This document shows positions 8,449 to 16,509 of a stretch of DNA of 41,239 nt, piece by piece. Numbering within the stretch: the first letter of the stretch is position 1; every line of letters begins with the position of its first letter. The translations under genes and the position numbers were made by a program. Under the pieces are notes generated by a model. The model made no database searches. It was given only the letters and a program-made list of their open reading frames with translations, and was not told the origin of the DNA. The stretch lies in assembly GCA_949283655.1 (NCBI GenBank), contig CASDTH010000040.1, positions 1 to 41,239 on the forward strand, in the 5' to 3' direction. Source of the stretch: an uncultured bacterium (GTDB lineage Bacteria > Bacillota > Clostridia > Oscillospirales > Acutalibacteraceae).

Positions 8449-9246
8449 TCATTCCACACTGATGGTGGTTTTCATCTGGCCGTTATTGAGCGGGTTTTGC
8501 TCCGCATCGAACGAATAGGTCAAATATTTCACTGTAGCCTTATAGTTGCCCGCATCCAGCGCGCGGGTCAAGTGGAATTTGGAAATCGCGTAGCCGGGCG
8601 GCACCAGGTTGGATTCATAAATAATCTCGCCGGTGCTATCTAATATAATCTGGAACTTGAAGTAGCAGGGATTCTCCTCCGGGTTGCGCAGGATGAACTC
8701 CTGCTCCGTCTGCCCCGCTTTGAAGTGCATGGTGGTGATGCCCGGCAGCTTGATGGAGGCGCCCTTTGTTTGAATCTTTTTCTTCGTGCTCAGGGTGATA
8801 TCCCCCTCCACGATATTCTGATCGACCTGGCCCTTTGGCTGTGTGCTCGCAACGGCGGGCACATCCGGGAACATCTCATCCCAATGGTTGACGGCATACT
8901 GCACGCCAAAAATCAGGCCCAGCACAAGCAGGAGGATCAAAATCCACAGCCAGACAATATTTTTCTTAACAGCGATAAAGCTCCCCTCGCCGCAGGCCAC
9001 GTAGCCCGCCGTGCGGTGGAAGGGGTTCTTTTTATACTCCCCCAACGGCTCAGATTTGCCGTTATAGGTGAGGGTATCCGGCGCATTCTTCTTCACGCCG
9101 GCGCCAATCTGCCCCGCAACCCGGTAATCCTTCTGCGGATACAGCGCCTTCATCTGCGAAGCCTTGTAATAGCCGATGGAGAAGCCTGTCCGCTTATTGC
9201 GGTAGGTTTTGGTATAGTTGCTGAGGCCTTGGGCAGTATAAGACAT
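8449..9246 (-). CDS. Single-pass membrane protein with extracellular beta domain
   Basis: 265 residues. The start at 9246 is supported by GAAGGGG eight bases upstream; a longer frame to 9279 has none. There is no signal peptide. An unusual ~95-residue, Tyr- and Lys-rich N-terminal part precedes one membrane helix at ~97-119 (IVWLWILILLLVLGLIFGV). After it comes a ~145-residue domain with alternating beta strands (TMHFKAGQTEQEFILRNP, FKFQIILDSTGEIIYES, NYKATVKYLTYSF). This type of C-terminal domain is seen in secreted clostridial proteins. The positive charges before the helix suggest that the N-terminus is cytoplasmic. It is read from two tandem promoters and leads into the surface-protein locus, so it may be the membrane base of that structure. 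Function unknown. Confidence 0.75.
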   Translation of the reverse strand: MSYTAQGLSNYTKTYRNKRTGFSIGYYKASQMKALYPQKDYRVAGQIGAGVKKNAPDTLTYNGKSEPLGEYKKNPFHRTAGYVACGEGSFIAVKKNIVWLWILILLLVLGLIFGVQYAVNHWDEMFPDVPAVASTQPKGQVDQNIVEGDITLSTKKKIQTKGASIKLPGITTMHFKAGQTEQEFILRNPEENPCYFKFQIILDSTGEIIYESNLVPPGYAISKFHLTRALDAGNYKATVKYLTYSFDAEQNPLNNGQMKTTISVE

Positions 9247-9322
9247 GCAATTTTCCCCTTCACATATGTATAAATACAATAATTTTTAGTGGAACAGGAT
9301 ATGAATTCTGTTCTTTGTTGTT

Positions 9323-9351
9323 ATTATAGTTGTTTAAAAATAAAAAGTCAA
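9323..9351 (-). promoter_or_regulatory. Promoter P1 of the membrane-protein gene
   Basis: TTGACT (9346-9351) and TATAAT (9323-9328) lie 17 bases apart on the minus strand, a near-consensus sigma-A promoter. The -10 box and the first transcribed bases are identical to those of P2: a 21-base identity covers 9310-9330 and 9552-9572. Confidence 0.85.
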
Positions 9352-9411
9352 TAAACAGGGAAAAATTTCTACACACGAAAACAACAGCCTAAATGAAAAA
9401 TGCATTGGATA

Positions 9412-9428
9412 CATAAACAGAGTTTATG
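9412..9428. promoter_or_regulatory. Operator-like palindrome between P1 and P2
   Basis: CATAAAC-AGA-GTTTATG is a perfect 7-bp dyad with a three-base spacer, upstream of P1 and inside the P2 transcript. It has the size of a dimeric repressor site; the regulator is unknown. Confidence 0.45.
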
Positions 9429-9494
9429 ATCATATTTCAAAAAATCCTCTTTTCAATTTGCCAAAAAGTCTGTATTTTAGCGCTTTATGAAGAA

Positions 9495-9515
9495 TTCCCC
9501 TTTTTATATGGGGAA
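9495..9515. promoter_or_regulatory. Dyad TTCCCC-N9-GGGGAA
   Basis: A 6-bp dyad with an AT-only nine-base spacer lies about 50 bases downstream of the P2 -10 box. It could be a protein site or a weak hairpin in the P2 leader. The rest of 9247-9785 is AT-rich and holds no gene. Confidence 0.35.
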
Positions 9516-9564
9516 ATGTGATAAAAATCAAAGCAGCGTGCTATATCTTTCGTTCTTTGTTGTT

Positions 9565-9593
9565 ATTATAGTACTGCTCCAAAATTAAATCAA
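9565..9593 (-). promoter_or_regulatory. Promoter P2 of the membrane-protein gene
   Basis: TTGATT (9588-9593) and TATAAT (9565-9570) lie 17 bases apart on the minus strand. It would give a leader of about 310 bases that runs through P1. Its -10 box and initial transcribed sequence (AACAACAAAGAAC) are the same as in P1. Confidence 0.8.
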
Positions 9594-9675
9594 GGAAGAA
9601 AATAAATTTTTTGGGGAAATTTTTACAGAATCAAATTTTTATTTTTTTGCAGCGCCAGCAGGCCGCTGCCTCATG

Positions 9676-9718
9676 CAAAAAAATACAGCCCCGGAACGGC
9701 TCAACCATTCCGAGGCTG
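9676..9718 (-). terminator. Terminator of the mannosidase/phosphoesterase operon
   Basis: AGCCTCGGAA/TTCCGGGGCT (9709-9718 with 9687-9696) is a 10-bp stem with one wobble, followed on the minus strand by a run of seven T. Confidence 0.9.
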
Positions 9719-9785
9719 CTCATTCATCTAGGGGAGATCTGGGCCTCTCCCCCCGCCCACTCTAATAGGGCTAGATATTGGCTAA

Positions 9786-11183
9786 TTATTGTTGCGGGGT
9801 GCGGAAATCCCACATCAGCGGGACGCTCTCATTCCCCCAAGAGTCGCAGGCCGTCACACGCACCTGATAGGGCGAGCCGGGCTCCAGCCCATCCACCCGC
9901 AGGCGCACAAACTGCTCCTCCACCGGCATCTGCTCCTCCGGCTGCGGATAGAGATAAAAGGGCGCAAGCTTTTTGGCGCAGGCAAGCGTCTCCTTCGAGC
10001 CATCCCGAATGATGCGCGCCTCATAATGGTGCACCATATCCGACGGGTCGGACGCCGTGCCGAACCGCACCAGCAGCTGTGCCGAGCGCGGGCCGATCTC
10101 CCCCTCCGGCTTGACATAGGCCTGCGCATGGGGGAACACGGGGCGCTTCTTGCGCTGCCCGCGCAGCCCCGTATAAACCGCCGCGCTCCGGCGATGCATC
10201 GTGGGGAACACCCACGGCTGCTTGATCTGCGCGCAATGCTCGCCCTCCACCATTGGCGTCAGGCGCGTCACACGGATGCGCAGCGCATGATCCACCTCCA
10301 CAAACAGGCCGTTGGAGACGCGGGACGAATCCGCAAATTCCTGGCTCGCGCCATTCTGGGCATAGCCCTCCTCAATCGACATGTAAGAGGAAGAGCCGGT
10401 GTTGACGGCTGTGTAGCTCCCCTGCCAGATCGAGCGCTCATCCGCCACAGGGAAGTGCGTGTGGCCGGAGAAAAACACCACCTGCGGGAAGCGGCCCAGC
10501 ACAAGGCTCAGGTTATTCGTCGTCCAGTGATAGGCATGCTTATAAGCCTGCCAGGCCTTGACCTGCGAGCTGCCATAGCAGGTATCCTGCGCGTGGCAGT
10601 GGCCGAACACAAAAATGGGCTTCTCCGGCGCATCCTGCTGCGCAAGCCTCAGGTGGCGGTACAGCCACAAAAGGTCCGTAGGAAAATTATCGTTATCATA
10701 ATCAAACACCGAAATAAAATGAAAGCCGCCAATTACCGTATGATAATTCCCATGAACAAAATCCCAAGAGCGGAAATATTCCTTTTTTACTTCCCCCTCC
10801 ACGCCGCGGTACTTCCCCGGGCAGAGCGGGCGGCGGTAAGCGAGATCACGCAGCTCGTCATAATACGGGTTCCACCGGACGAAAGCGCCCTTGTGCACCT
10901 CGTGATTACCGGGGGTAAGGAAGAGCTCCGTCCACTCCGGCGAAAGCACCTCGCGGAGCAGCGCCCCGCAGCGCCTTATCTCCTGCTGCGAGCCGCGCTT
11001 TGTCAGATCCCCTGCGATGGCGACGGCGGGGAGAGATTGCGCCCCGCCCGCCATGCGCTGAAAGGCGCGCAAAAGCTTTTGCAGCTTCTGATCATCCGGG
11101 CCGGGCTCCATGCCGATGTGGCAATCGGAGAGCACGCCGAAGCGCAGCAGGATCGTTCCCTCATCAAACTCGTTGGATTGCAT
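9786..11183 (-). CDS. Calcineurin-type metallophosphoesterase with C-terminal fibronectin-like domain
   Basis: 465 residues without a signal peptide. The five metal-binding motifs of the family are present in order: LSDCHIG (~18), AGDLTKRG (~58), TPGNHEVH (~90), VFGHCHAQ and FSGHTHFPV. The family uses two metal ions to hydrolyse phosphomonoesters or diesters. The last ~95 residues form a fibronectin-III-like beta domain ending in PLMWDFRTPQ. This is unusual for a protein that appears to be intracellular; the domain may bind a glycan or peptide substrate. The start has a GGAAGGAAGG site. It lies 33 bases after the mannosidase stop and shares its terminator, so it may dephosphorylate a sugar derivative made or released by the same pathway. 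The substrate is not deducible. Confidence 0.9.
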   Translation of the reverse strand: MQSNEFDEGTILLRFGVLSDCHIGMEPGPDDQKLQKLLRAFQRMAGGAQSLPAVAIAGDLTKRGSQQEIRRCGALLREVLSPEWTELFLTPGNHEVHKGAFVRWNPYYDELRDLAYRRPLCPGKYRGVEGEVKKEYFRSWDFVHGNYHTVIGGFHFISVFDYDNDNFPTDLLWLYRHLRLAQQDAPEKPIFVFGHCHAQDTCYGSSQVKAWQAYKHAYHWTTNNLSLVLGRFPQVVFFSGHTHFPVADERSIWQGSYTAVNTGSSSYMSIEEGYAQNGASQEFADSSRVSNGLFVEVDHALRIRVTRLTPMVEGEHCAQIKQPWVFPTMHRRSAAVYTGLRGQRKKRPVFPHAQAYVKPEGEIGPRSAQLLVRFGTASDPSDMVHHYEARIIRDGSKETLACAKKLAPFYLYPQPEEQMPVEEQFVRLRVDGLEPGSPYQVRVTACDSWGNESVPLMWDFRTPQQ

Positions 11184-11216
11184 GTGTTTTCCTTCCTTCC
11201 AAAGCCCGCAGCAGGC

Positions 11217-14200
11217 TCAATAGGTCACGCGCAGGGTTTTGATTTCGAACGGATGGAAGATGAGCGAAGCGGCCTCCAAATCCTCCAGCTGCTGCTGCGG
11301 TTCCTCCAGCATATTGCACAGCTCCACCCTTTTGGCGCCGCTGAAGAAATGCACCGGTGTGTTGGTATAAGTCCCCTCTGCGTCATACAGGCGCACGATA
11401 AAGGCGCGTGCCTCATCCTCGCAGGGCTTGACGGTTTCTACCACGATATTCTCCGCCTGCGGCAGCACAAGCGGCTGTGAGCGGAACTCCTCCCCTGCCA
11501 GGATAGGCGGATAATTCAGCAGATAGGCGGGCTGCACCACATTGCCCGCCGAAAAGCCGCCCTCGTGCGGGAGGAAGGCATACACGCAGCGATGCACACC
11601 GTGATCGCCCTTATAATCCGGCCGGCATCCGCCCTTGTGCAGAGATAGCCGCATCTTGCCGCCCTCAACGGAAATGCCATATTTGCAATCATTCAAAACC
11701 GCCGCGCCATAGCGACTCTCCGAAAGATCCGTATATTTATGGTTCACCACCTCAAATTTCGCCTGCTCCACTGAGGTGTTGCGCGTAGTCGGGCGCTTGA
11801 CATTGCCAAACTGCACCTCAAAGCGGGCAAAATCATTGAAGATCGAGGTATCAAACGCTGTTTTCAGGAAGCGGTGGTCGTCATACCAATCCATCCGTGT
11901 ATCGAAGCGCACCTCGGCGCTATCCGCAAAGAAGATCATATCCTGCGTGAGCGTGGATTTTTGTGTGAGCCGGTAGGTGCTGCGAATAATATGGGCCACC
12001 GGGCCGCTGGATACCGTTTCGCGCGAGAGAAGCTGTGCGCAATCCCGGAATTTCAGCTGGAGATCAGCATCCACATCCCAGTTATCATAGGATTGCGGCA
12101 CATCCTCCGCCAGCAGCAATGTGTTGAGCGCATAGCCCTCCCCACGCAGCTCGCGGCCATTGCGGAGATCGATAAACGAAGCGATAAAGCCACGCTCATC
12201 AAAGGTCACCCGGGCGAACGGCGTGGTAAGCGTGTTGCCCTCCTCCACAAACGGGGCTGCCTGCTCCGCAGCCGTAGCCTCCGGCACAAAGCGCAGCGAA
12301 ACGCTTGCGAAAGCGGGGATCCGCACCCCTGCAACCAGGCGCTTGCTCGCACCATCCAAATCCGTATAGGCCTGCTGGGCATAACCGCCCTCAAGCATGC
12401 AGCCCGGGCGATCCTCCAGGAAGAGCACATCCTCCCTACCAAAGGAGAGGGTGTTCACCAGCGAGAAGGCCTCCCCCTCCGGCTGCGCGCCGGTGTATTT
12501 TGCCAGCAGCTCCTGTGCACGGCGCAGCAAAGCATCCGTCTCCGCCAGGCTCTGCTCATGCGCGCGTGGGATACATGTGCCCGGAAGGATATCATGAAAC
12601 TGGTTGACAAGCAACGTCTCCATCAGCGGGGCGACCGGCGCTTCGCTGGCCGCCTCGCCCTTTGCCACGGCCTGTTGGACAATGACTGCCTCCAGATCGT
12701 GCAGCCCGATCTCCGCCTTGCGGTTGTTGCGCTTAATGCGGTGCTGATTGGTCAGCGTGCCGCGGTGCAGCTCCAGATAGAGCTCGCCGCTGTAGGTGGC
12801 CGGGGAACGAGCATCCTCCTCCAGCCTCTGCATAAACTCGCCCACCCGGACGTGCTCCGCACGCGGGCATCCATCCGTATCACGGCAGCGGCGCGCCGCC
12901 TCAATCATCTCGAACTGGGGGCCGCCGCCGCCATCCCCAAAACCATAGGAGATCAGGCGCATGTGGGAGACCTGCTTGTGGCGCACCACGTCGCCCTCCT
13001 CGCTCTCCACCGTATAATGGTAGATATCCTCAGCGTCCGGCCAGATATGCGTTTTATTAAAGTGGGTGAACACCTTCGTGCCGTCGATGCCTTGCCAGTA
13101 AAATGTATCGTAGGGAAAAGCGTTGGTATCGTTCCACTGAATCTTGGTCGTCAGAAAATAATCTACGCCGCAGCCTTTCATGATCTGCGGAATCGCGGCG
13201 CTGTAGCCGAAGGTATCCGGCAACCAGAAGCAGTTGGAAGTGTAGCCAAAATAGCGGCGCGTGAAGCGCTGGCCCCACAGGAACTGCCGGATCATGGATT
13301 CGCCGGAGGTGATGTTACAATCGCACTCCACCCACACGCCGCCGTTGGGCTCATACCGCCCCTCGCGGACGCGGCGCTGCATCTGCGCAAACAGGGCGGG
13401 GTAATTCCGGCGGATTACCTCGCTGTGATAGGAGGAGCTTTGGATGAACGTGTATTCCGGATACTGCTCCATCAAGCTCATCTGGTTAGAATAGGTACGC
13501 GCACATTTCTTCACCGTCTCGCCAATATGCCACAGCCAAGCCGTATCCATGTGCGAGTGGCCGATCAGCCCAGCAAAGGGCGCACTCTCCGCATTGCGCA
13601 CCTCCAGTGCCTGCTGCAAATAAGGCCGCGCCTGCCGCAACGCAGAAAGAAATTCCTCCCACGAGACGTTTTCCGGATCATAGTAGACCAGCTCATGCAC
13701 GCGGGTCAGCGCTTCGATCAAATCGCCGCGGCGAAAGCTGGATTGCGGCAGAACGCCCACAAGCTGATACGCTGTGCGCAAGTCAAAGGCAAAGCTGATG
13801 ATCTCTTCATTCTTGACGCAAATTTCCGCATCCTTATAAATATAGAGGCGAGGATCGCGCTCCGCTTCTTCCAATGGCGCGGTTCCCATCACATAGTGCC
13901 CGGCATAGGATTCCAGCGCGATATGGAGCGTCTCGCCGGCTTGTGCATTCTTTCGGATCAGGTCGCAGAAATGATTGCCATGGCCGCCTGCAAGAATCTT
14001 GTTGCAAAAAGCGCCGAACGGCACGCCATCCACCCAAAGTAGCGCCTCATAGCCCGTGCAATACGGCCGCAGAAACAAGTCGTGCCCCGCTAGCGCCTCA
14101 GGCACGGTGAATTCCCCTTTAAACCAGCAGTAGGAACCCTCCCCGCCCCACTGCCATCCCTTCTCTACAGGCTGGAATAAACTGTCCTCCGGGATCTCAT

Positions 14201-14330
14201 GGTGGCTGCCATCCGTTGGATAGGCGCGCATAGGCATTTCTCCAACCGGTTTAAAATAATAGCGTTCCAGTGTATGTTCCAATCGCTCCAGCTTGTGGAG
14301 CATGCGGTCAATTTGCGGCTGATTGAGCAT
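11217..14330 (-). CDS. Alpha-mannosidase, glycoside hydrolase family 38
   Basis: 1037 residues. The N-terminal ~250 residues form the beta domain typical of the cytosolic (Man2C1/Ams1-like) branch. The GH38 catalytic barrel begins at GHSHMDTAW with zinc ligands H258, H260-type and D262; the nucleophile aspartate is D372 in FWLPDTFGYS. The middle three-helix domain (LMETLLVNQFHDILPGTCI) and the long C-terminal beta region are complete. The enzyme removes terminal alpha-mannose from oligosaccharides, here probably inside the cell because no signal peptide is seen. It is the first gene of a two-gene operon with the phosphoesterase and is divergent from the secreted PHP-domain gene. GAAGGGGG precedes the start. 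Substrate linkage cannot be told from sequence. Confidence 0.95.
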   Translation of the reverse strand: MLNQPQIDRMLHKLERLEHTLERYYFKPVGEMPMRAYPTDGSHHEIPEDSLFQPVEKGWQWGGEGSYCWFKGEFTVPEALAGHDLFLRPYCTGYEALLWVDGVPFGAFCNKILAGGHGNHFCDLIRKNAQAGETLHIALESYAGHYVMGTAPLEEAERDPRLYIYKDAEICVKNEEIISFAFDLRTAYQLVGVLPQSSFRRGDLIEALTRVHELVYYDPENVSWEEFLSALRQARPYLQQALEVRNAESAPFAGLIGHSHMDTAWLWHIGETVKKCARTYSNQMSLMEQYPEYTFIQSSSYHSEVIRRNYPALFAQMQRRVREGRYEPNGGVWVECDCNITSGESMIRQFLWGQRFTRRYFGYTSNCFWLPDTFGYSAAIPQIMKGCGVDYFLTTKIQWNDTNAFPYDTFYWQGIDGTKVFTHFNKTHIWPDAEDIYHYTVESEEGDVVRHKQVSHMRLISYGFGDGGGGPQFEMIEAARRCRDTDGCPRAEHVRVGEFMQRLEEDARSPATYSGELYLELHRGTLTNQHRIKRNNRKAEIGLHDLEAVIVQQAVAKGEAASEAPVAPLMETLLVNQFHDILPGTCIPRAHEQSLAETDALLRRAQELLAKYTGAQPEGEAFSLVNTLSFGREDVLFLEDRPGCMLEGGYAQQAYTDLDGASKRLVAGVRIPAFASVSLRFVPEATAAEQAAPFVEEGNTLTTPFARVTFDERGFIASFIDLRNGRELRGEGYALNTLLLAEDVPQSYDNWDVDADLQLKFRDCAQLLSRETVSSGPVAHIIRSTYRLTQKSTLTQDMIFFADSAEVRFDTRMDWYDDHRFLKTAFDTSIFNDFARFEVQFGNVKRPTTRNTSVEQAKFEVVNHKYTDLSESRYGAAVLNDCKYGISVEGGKMRLSLHKGGCRPDYKGDHGVHRCVYAFLPHEGGFSAGNVVQPAYLLNYPPILAGEEFRSQPLVLPQAENIVVETVKPCEDEARAFIVRLYDAEGTYTNTPVHFFSGAKRVELCNMLEEPQQQLEDLEAASLIFHPFEIKTLRVTY

Positions 14331-14383
14331 ATCTGTTCCCCCTTCGGCAAAATCATTTTGATCATTTCTCCACTATGCATTTC

Positions 14384-14389
14384 ATTATA
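14384..14389 (-). promoter_or_regulatory. -10 box of the mannosidase operon
   Basis: TATAAT on the minus strand about 55 bases before the start codon. The -35 region is weak (TATACA-like), so this promoter may need an activator. Confidence 0.5.
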
Positions 14390-14450
14390 CAGATAATTTG
14401 CGGTTTGTATAGGGGTTTTTCAAAAATCATTGCAAAATTTATAAACACTA

Positions 14451-14479
14451 TTTACTTTTTGGGCTGCAGGTGATACACT
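14451..14479 (+). promoter_or_regulatory. Promoter of the secreted PHP-domain gene
   Basis: TTTACT (14451-14456) and TACACT (14474-14479) with a 17-base spacer, about 30 bases before a GAGAGGAGG ribosome binding site. It diverges from the mannosidase promoter. Confidence 0.55.
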
Positions 14480-14510
14480 AATACTATAAAAATCGAGAGG
14501 AGGAAATCAC

Positions 14511-15866
14511 ATGCGTTTCAAATACCTTCAAAAAGCTGTTTCCGTCGTGCTTGGCCTCTCGCTGATTGCCGGCAGCGGTATACTGTCGGCCGGCGCAGTG
14601 CAAGCCCGGCACTACACGATCGAGTCGCCCTATGCTGAGGTGGATTGGGATAATTGGGATCAGTACAAGGCCAACCTGCACACCCACTCTATTGCAAGCG
14701 ACGGCGAGGTGGATTTTGACGACATGATCGAATACCACTATCAGCTCGGGTACGACATTCTTGCGATGACGGATCACGGCGTGGTGGATCGCGGTTGGGA
14801 TAAGCGCCCGAAGACCGTGCCTCTTTTCAGCCTGTTTACCATCAACCGCTCAAAAGGGAAGTTGCCTACGCCGCTGACCCAGGAGCGCTATGCGGAGATT
14901 ACCGCTGGGACGGACCGCGGTGGGCGCGGCATGACGCGCGTGCCGTTGGCAGCGGAACAAAACGCCGCCGTGCCCAACAACAACCATGTCAACAGCTTCT
15001 TTGCAGACTGGGGCCAAGCCAAGATGGGCGTGGACGGCGACTACGAGACCGTGGTCAAAAATATTGATGCGCTCGGCGGCTTGACGGTGATCAATCATCC
15101 TGGCGAATGGACAGGCGCCCGGTACGACGCGGCAAAATCCAGCGACCCGAAGATCGTTTCCAAATTTGCAAACCTGTTTGTGAAATACGACTCCTGTCTG
15201 GGGCTGGATATCAACAGCAAAAAGGATGTGCGCACGCAAAACGACAGAATTTTGTGGGATAACGTGCTCCAGCTTGTGGTGCCTTATGGCCGGAATGTGT
15301 ACGGCTTTGCCACCAGCGACGCACATCAGCTTGATGTGGTAGATTGCGGCTACACTGTTCACCTTATGCCGGAAAATACGATCAGTGAGGTACGCAAAAG
15401 CATGGAAAGCGGCACATTCTTTGCCGTAAGCCGGTATCTGAGCGGAGAAAAGCTTGGCGAGGGCGAGCCGCCGGCAGTGGAACGCATTTCCGTAACGGAT
15501 AGCAGCACCTCCAACGCCGGCAGTTCCATCACCATCGCAGCAAAGGATTATAACGAAATCCGCTGGATCGCAAACGGCGAGGTGATCGCCACAGGCGAAA
15601 CGCTTTTGCTTGATGAACATGCAGAGGAGATCGGCTGCTATGTACGCGCAGAGGTTCAGGGCGATAGCGGCATCCTCTACACACAGCCGTTCATCGTCTC
15701 CTGCGAGGAGGCCCCGGTTACGCCGCAGGAAATCCCCCACTATTTTGATTGGTCCTCGTTGCTGCGCAACATTGTCGACCGCCTGCTCAATGTGATCGAC
15801 GCGATTCACGAAGGGAACGTTATCTTTGATACCGTGATATGGATGCTGTTTGGCATTACTCTGTAA
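14511..15866 (+). CDS. Secreted PHP-domain metal-dependent hydrolase
   Basis: 451 residues with a signal peptide of ~32 residues. The PHP (polymerase and histidinol phosphatase) motifs are seen: ANLHTHSIASDG with H57 and H59, MTDHG with D88 and H89, VINHPGEW, and TSDAHQLD near residue 270. These residues usually bind two or three metals that hydrolyse phosphoesters. Residues ~320-395 form a small Ig-like domain. The last ~45 residues are an amphipathic or hydrophobic tail (SLLRNIVDRLLNVIDAI, then FDTVIWMLFG) that probably lies on the membrane. The gene stands alone between its own promoter and a terminator. Its divergence from the mannosidase and phosphoesterase suggests a shared glycan or phosphosugar theme. 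The exact substrate is unknown. Confidence 0.9.
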   Translation: MRFKYLQKAVSVVLGLSLIAGSGILSAGAVQARHYTIESPYAEVDWDNWDQYKANLHTHSIASDGEVDFDDMIEYHYQLGYDILAMTDHGVVDRGWDKRPKTVPLFSLFTINRSKGKLPTPLTQERYAEITAGTDRGGRGMTRVPLAAEQNAAVPNNNHVNSFFADWGQAKMGVDGDYETVVKNIDALGGLTVINHPGEWTGARYDAAKSSDPKIVSKFANLFVKYDSCLGLDINSKKDVRTQNDRILWDNVLQLVVPYGRNVYGFATSDAHQLDVVDCGYTVHLMPENTISEVRKSMESGTFFAVSRYLSGEKLGEGEPPAVERISVTDSSTSNAGSSITIAAKDYNEIRWIANGEVIATGETLLLDEHAEEIGCYVRAEVQGDSGILYTQPFIVSCEEAPVTPQEIPHYFDWSSLLRNIVDRLLNVIDAIHEGNVIFDTVIWMLFGITL

Positions 15867-15904
15867 ACCAATTAGCCGCACATTGTTGCTTCTCTTAACA
15901 AGGT

Positions 15905-15945
15905 AAAACCCCGGTGCAACTGTGATTTTGCACCGGGGCTTTACT
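15905..15945. terminator. Bidirectional terminator
   Basis: A perfect 11-bp stem, CCCCGGTGCAA/TTGCACCGGGG (15909-15919 with 15928-15938), with TTTA on one side and a TTTT run on the other. It ends the PHP gene on the plus strand and the 24-codon ORF on the minus strand. Confidence 0.9.
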
Positions 15946-15956
15946 TAACCCATCAA

Positions 15957-16031
15957 TCAGAAAATCAAACGGAACAACGGCCGAAGCACATGCTGATACA
16001 GCTCCCGGAAGAAACGGTAGATCGACAGCAT
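15957..16031 (-). CDS. Candidate 24-residue cationic amphipathic peptide
   Basis: ATG at 16031 lies five bases after AGGAGGGG, one of the best ribosome binding sites in the window, and the frame ends in TGA after 24 codons. The peptide begins MLSIYRFFRELY and ends RPLFRLIF. It has four arginines and a high content of Phe, Leu, Ile and Tyr, fitting a membrane-active amphipathic helix. The frame sits at the end of a complete minus-strand transcription unit: promoter at 16465-16492, palindromic leader, then the terminator at 15905-15945. No known family is recognised. Similar layouts occur in type I toxins and small membrane-protein genes, which is the main alternative reading. A chance ORF cannot be excluded. 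Confidence 0.5.
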   Translation of the reverse strand: MLSIYRFFRELYQHVLRPLFRLIF

Positions 16032-16145
16032 TAGAACCCCTCCTCTCTTAGAATCAATCTGATTTTCTCTTTTCATATACCATGATTTCATTGCGCAAAG
16101 CACAATGGCGGCGCAGCCGCAGGGCGCCAGCCCAAATCAATGATA

Positions 16146-16466
16146 CAATGTTCTCCGAAACAGTCCAAAGCTTTGATTTGGCTAGAGGGAATGCGAATGT
16201 ATTTCAACGTGCGAAATGCGTGCTGGATTTTGAGCCATTGCAAGGAAAAAGCACACGAATCCTTTGGGGATTCGGAGCATTTTTGACACAGCAAGGGCCG
16301 AAATCCGGCCGCAGGCCGTGTGTTGAGCCGTCAGGCGTAAATGCATTCGTATTTCCTCTGTGTTTCGTGAGGTTATTTAGCCGAGGCCCTGCGAAGCACG
16401 GGCCGAACGCCAATGTTCTCCGAAACAGTCCAAATCTTTGATTTGGTTTCTGTTTCGTGAGGTTAT
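16146..16466. repeat. Composite palindromic repeat in the small-peptide leader
   Basis: A 36-base segment at 16146-16181 recurs at 16411-16446 with one change, and a 17-base segment at 16361-16377 recurs at 16451-16467. The right-hand unit is a two-tier hairpin: CGAAACAG/CTGTTTCG (16421-16428 with 16450-16457) around CCAAATC/GATTTGG. The left-hand unit has the same ends separated by a longer insert. In this insert 16184-16204 pairs with 16339-16359 (18 of 21 positions, the rest wobble-compatible), and a CGAATCC/GGATTCG hairpin also lies inside it. It may be a MITE-like element or a structured RNA leader. Confidence 0.7.
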
Positions 16467-16492
16467 TATACCATATTTTTGTAAAAGTTCAA
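16465..16492 (-). promoter_or_regulatory. Promoter of the small-peptide transcription unit
   Basis: TTGAAC (16487-16492) and TATAAT (16465-16470) lie 16 bases apart on the minus strand. The first transcribed bases AACCTCACGA are also found right after the -10 box of the lemA promoter. Confidence 0.75.
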
Positions 16493-16509
16493 CATATATT
16501 TTTTAGAAC

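Noticed and set aside
9789..11480. 563-codon plus-strand open frame
   Set aside because: Antisense to the metallophosphoesterase whose five motifs are intact; it has no start signal and a shadow-like composition.
11874..14042. 722-codon plus-strand open frame
   Set aside because: Antisense to the GH38 mannosidase; long only because the GC-rich opposite strand lacks stops.
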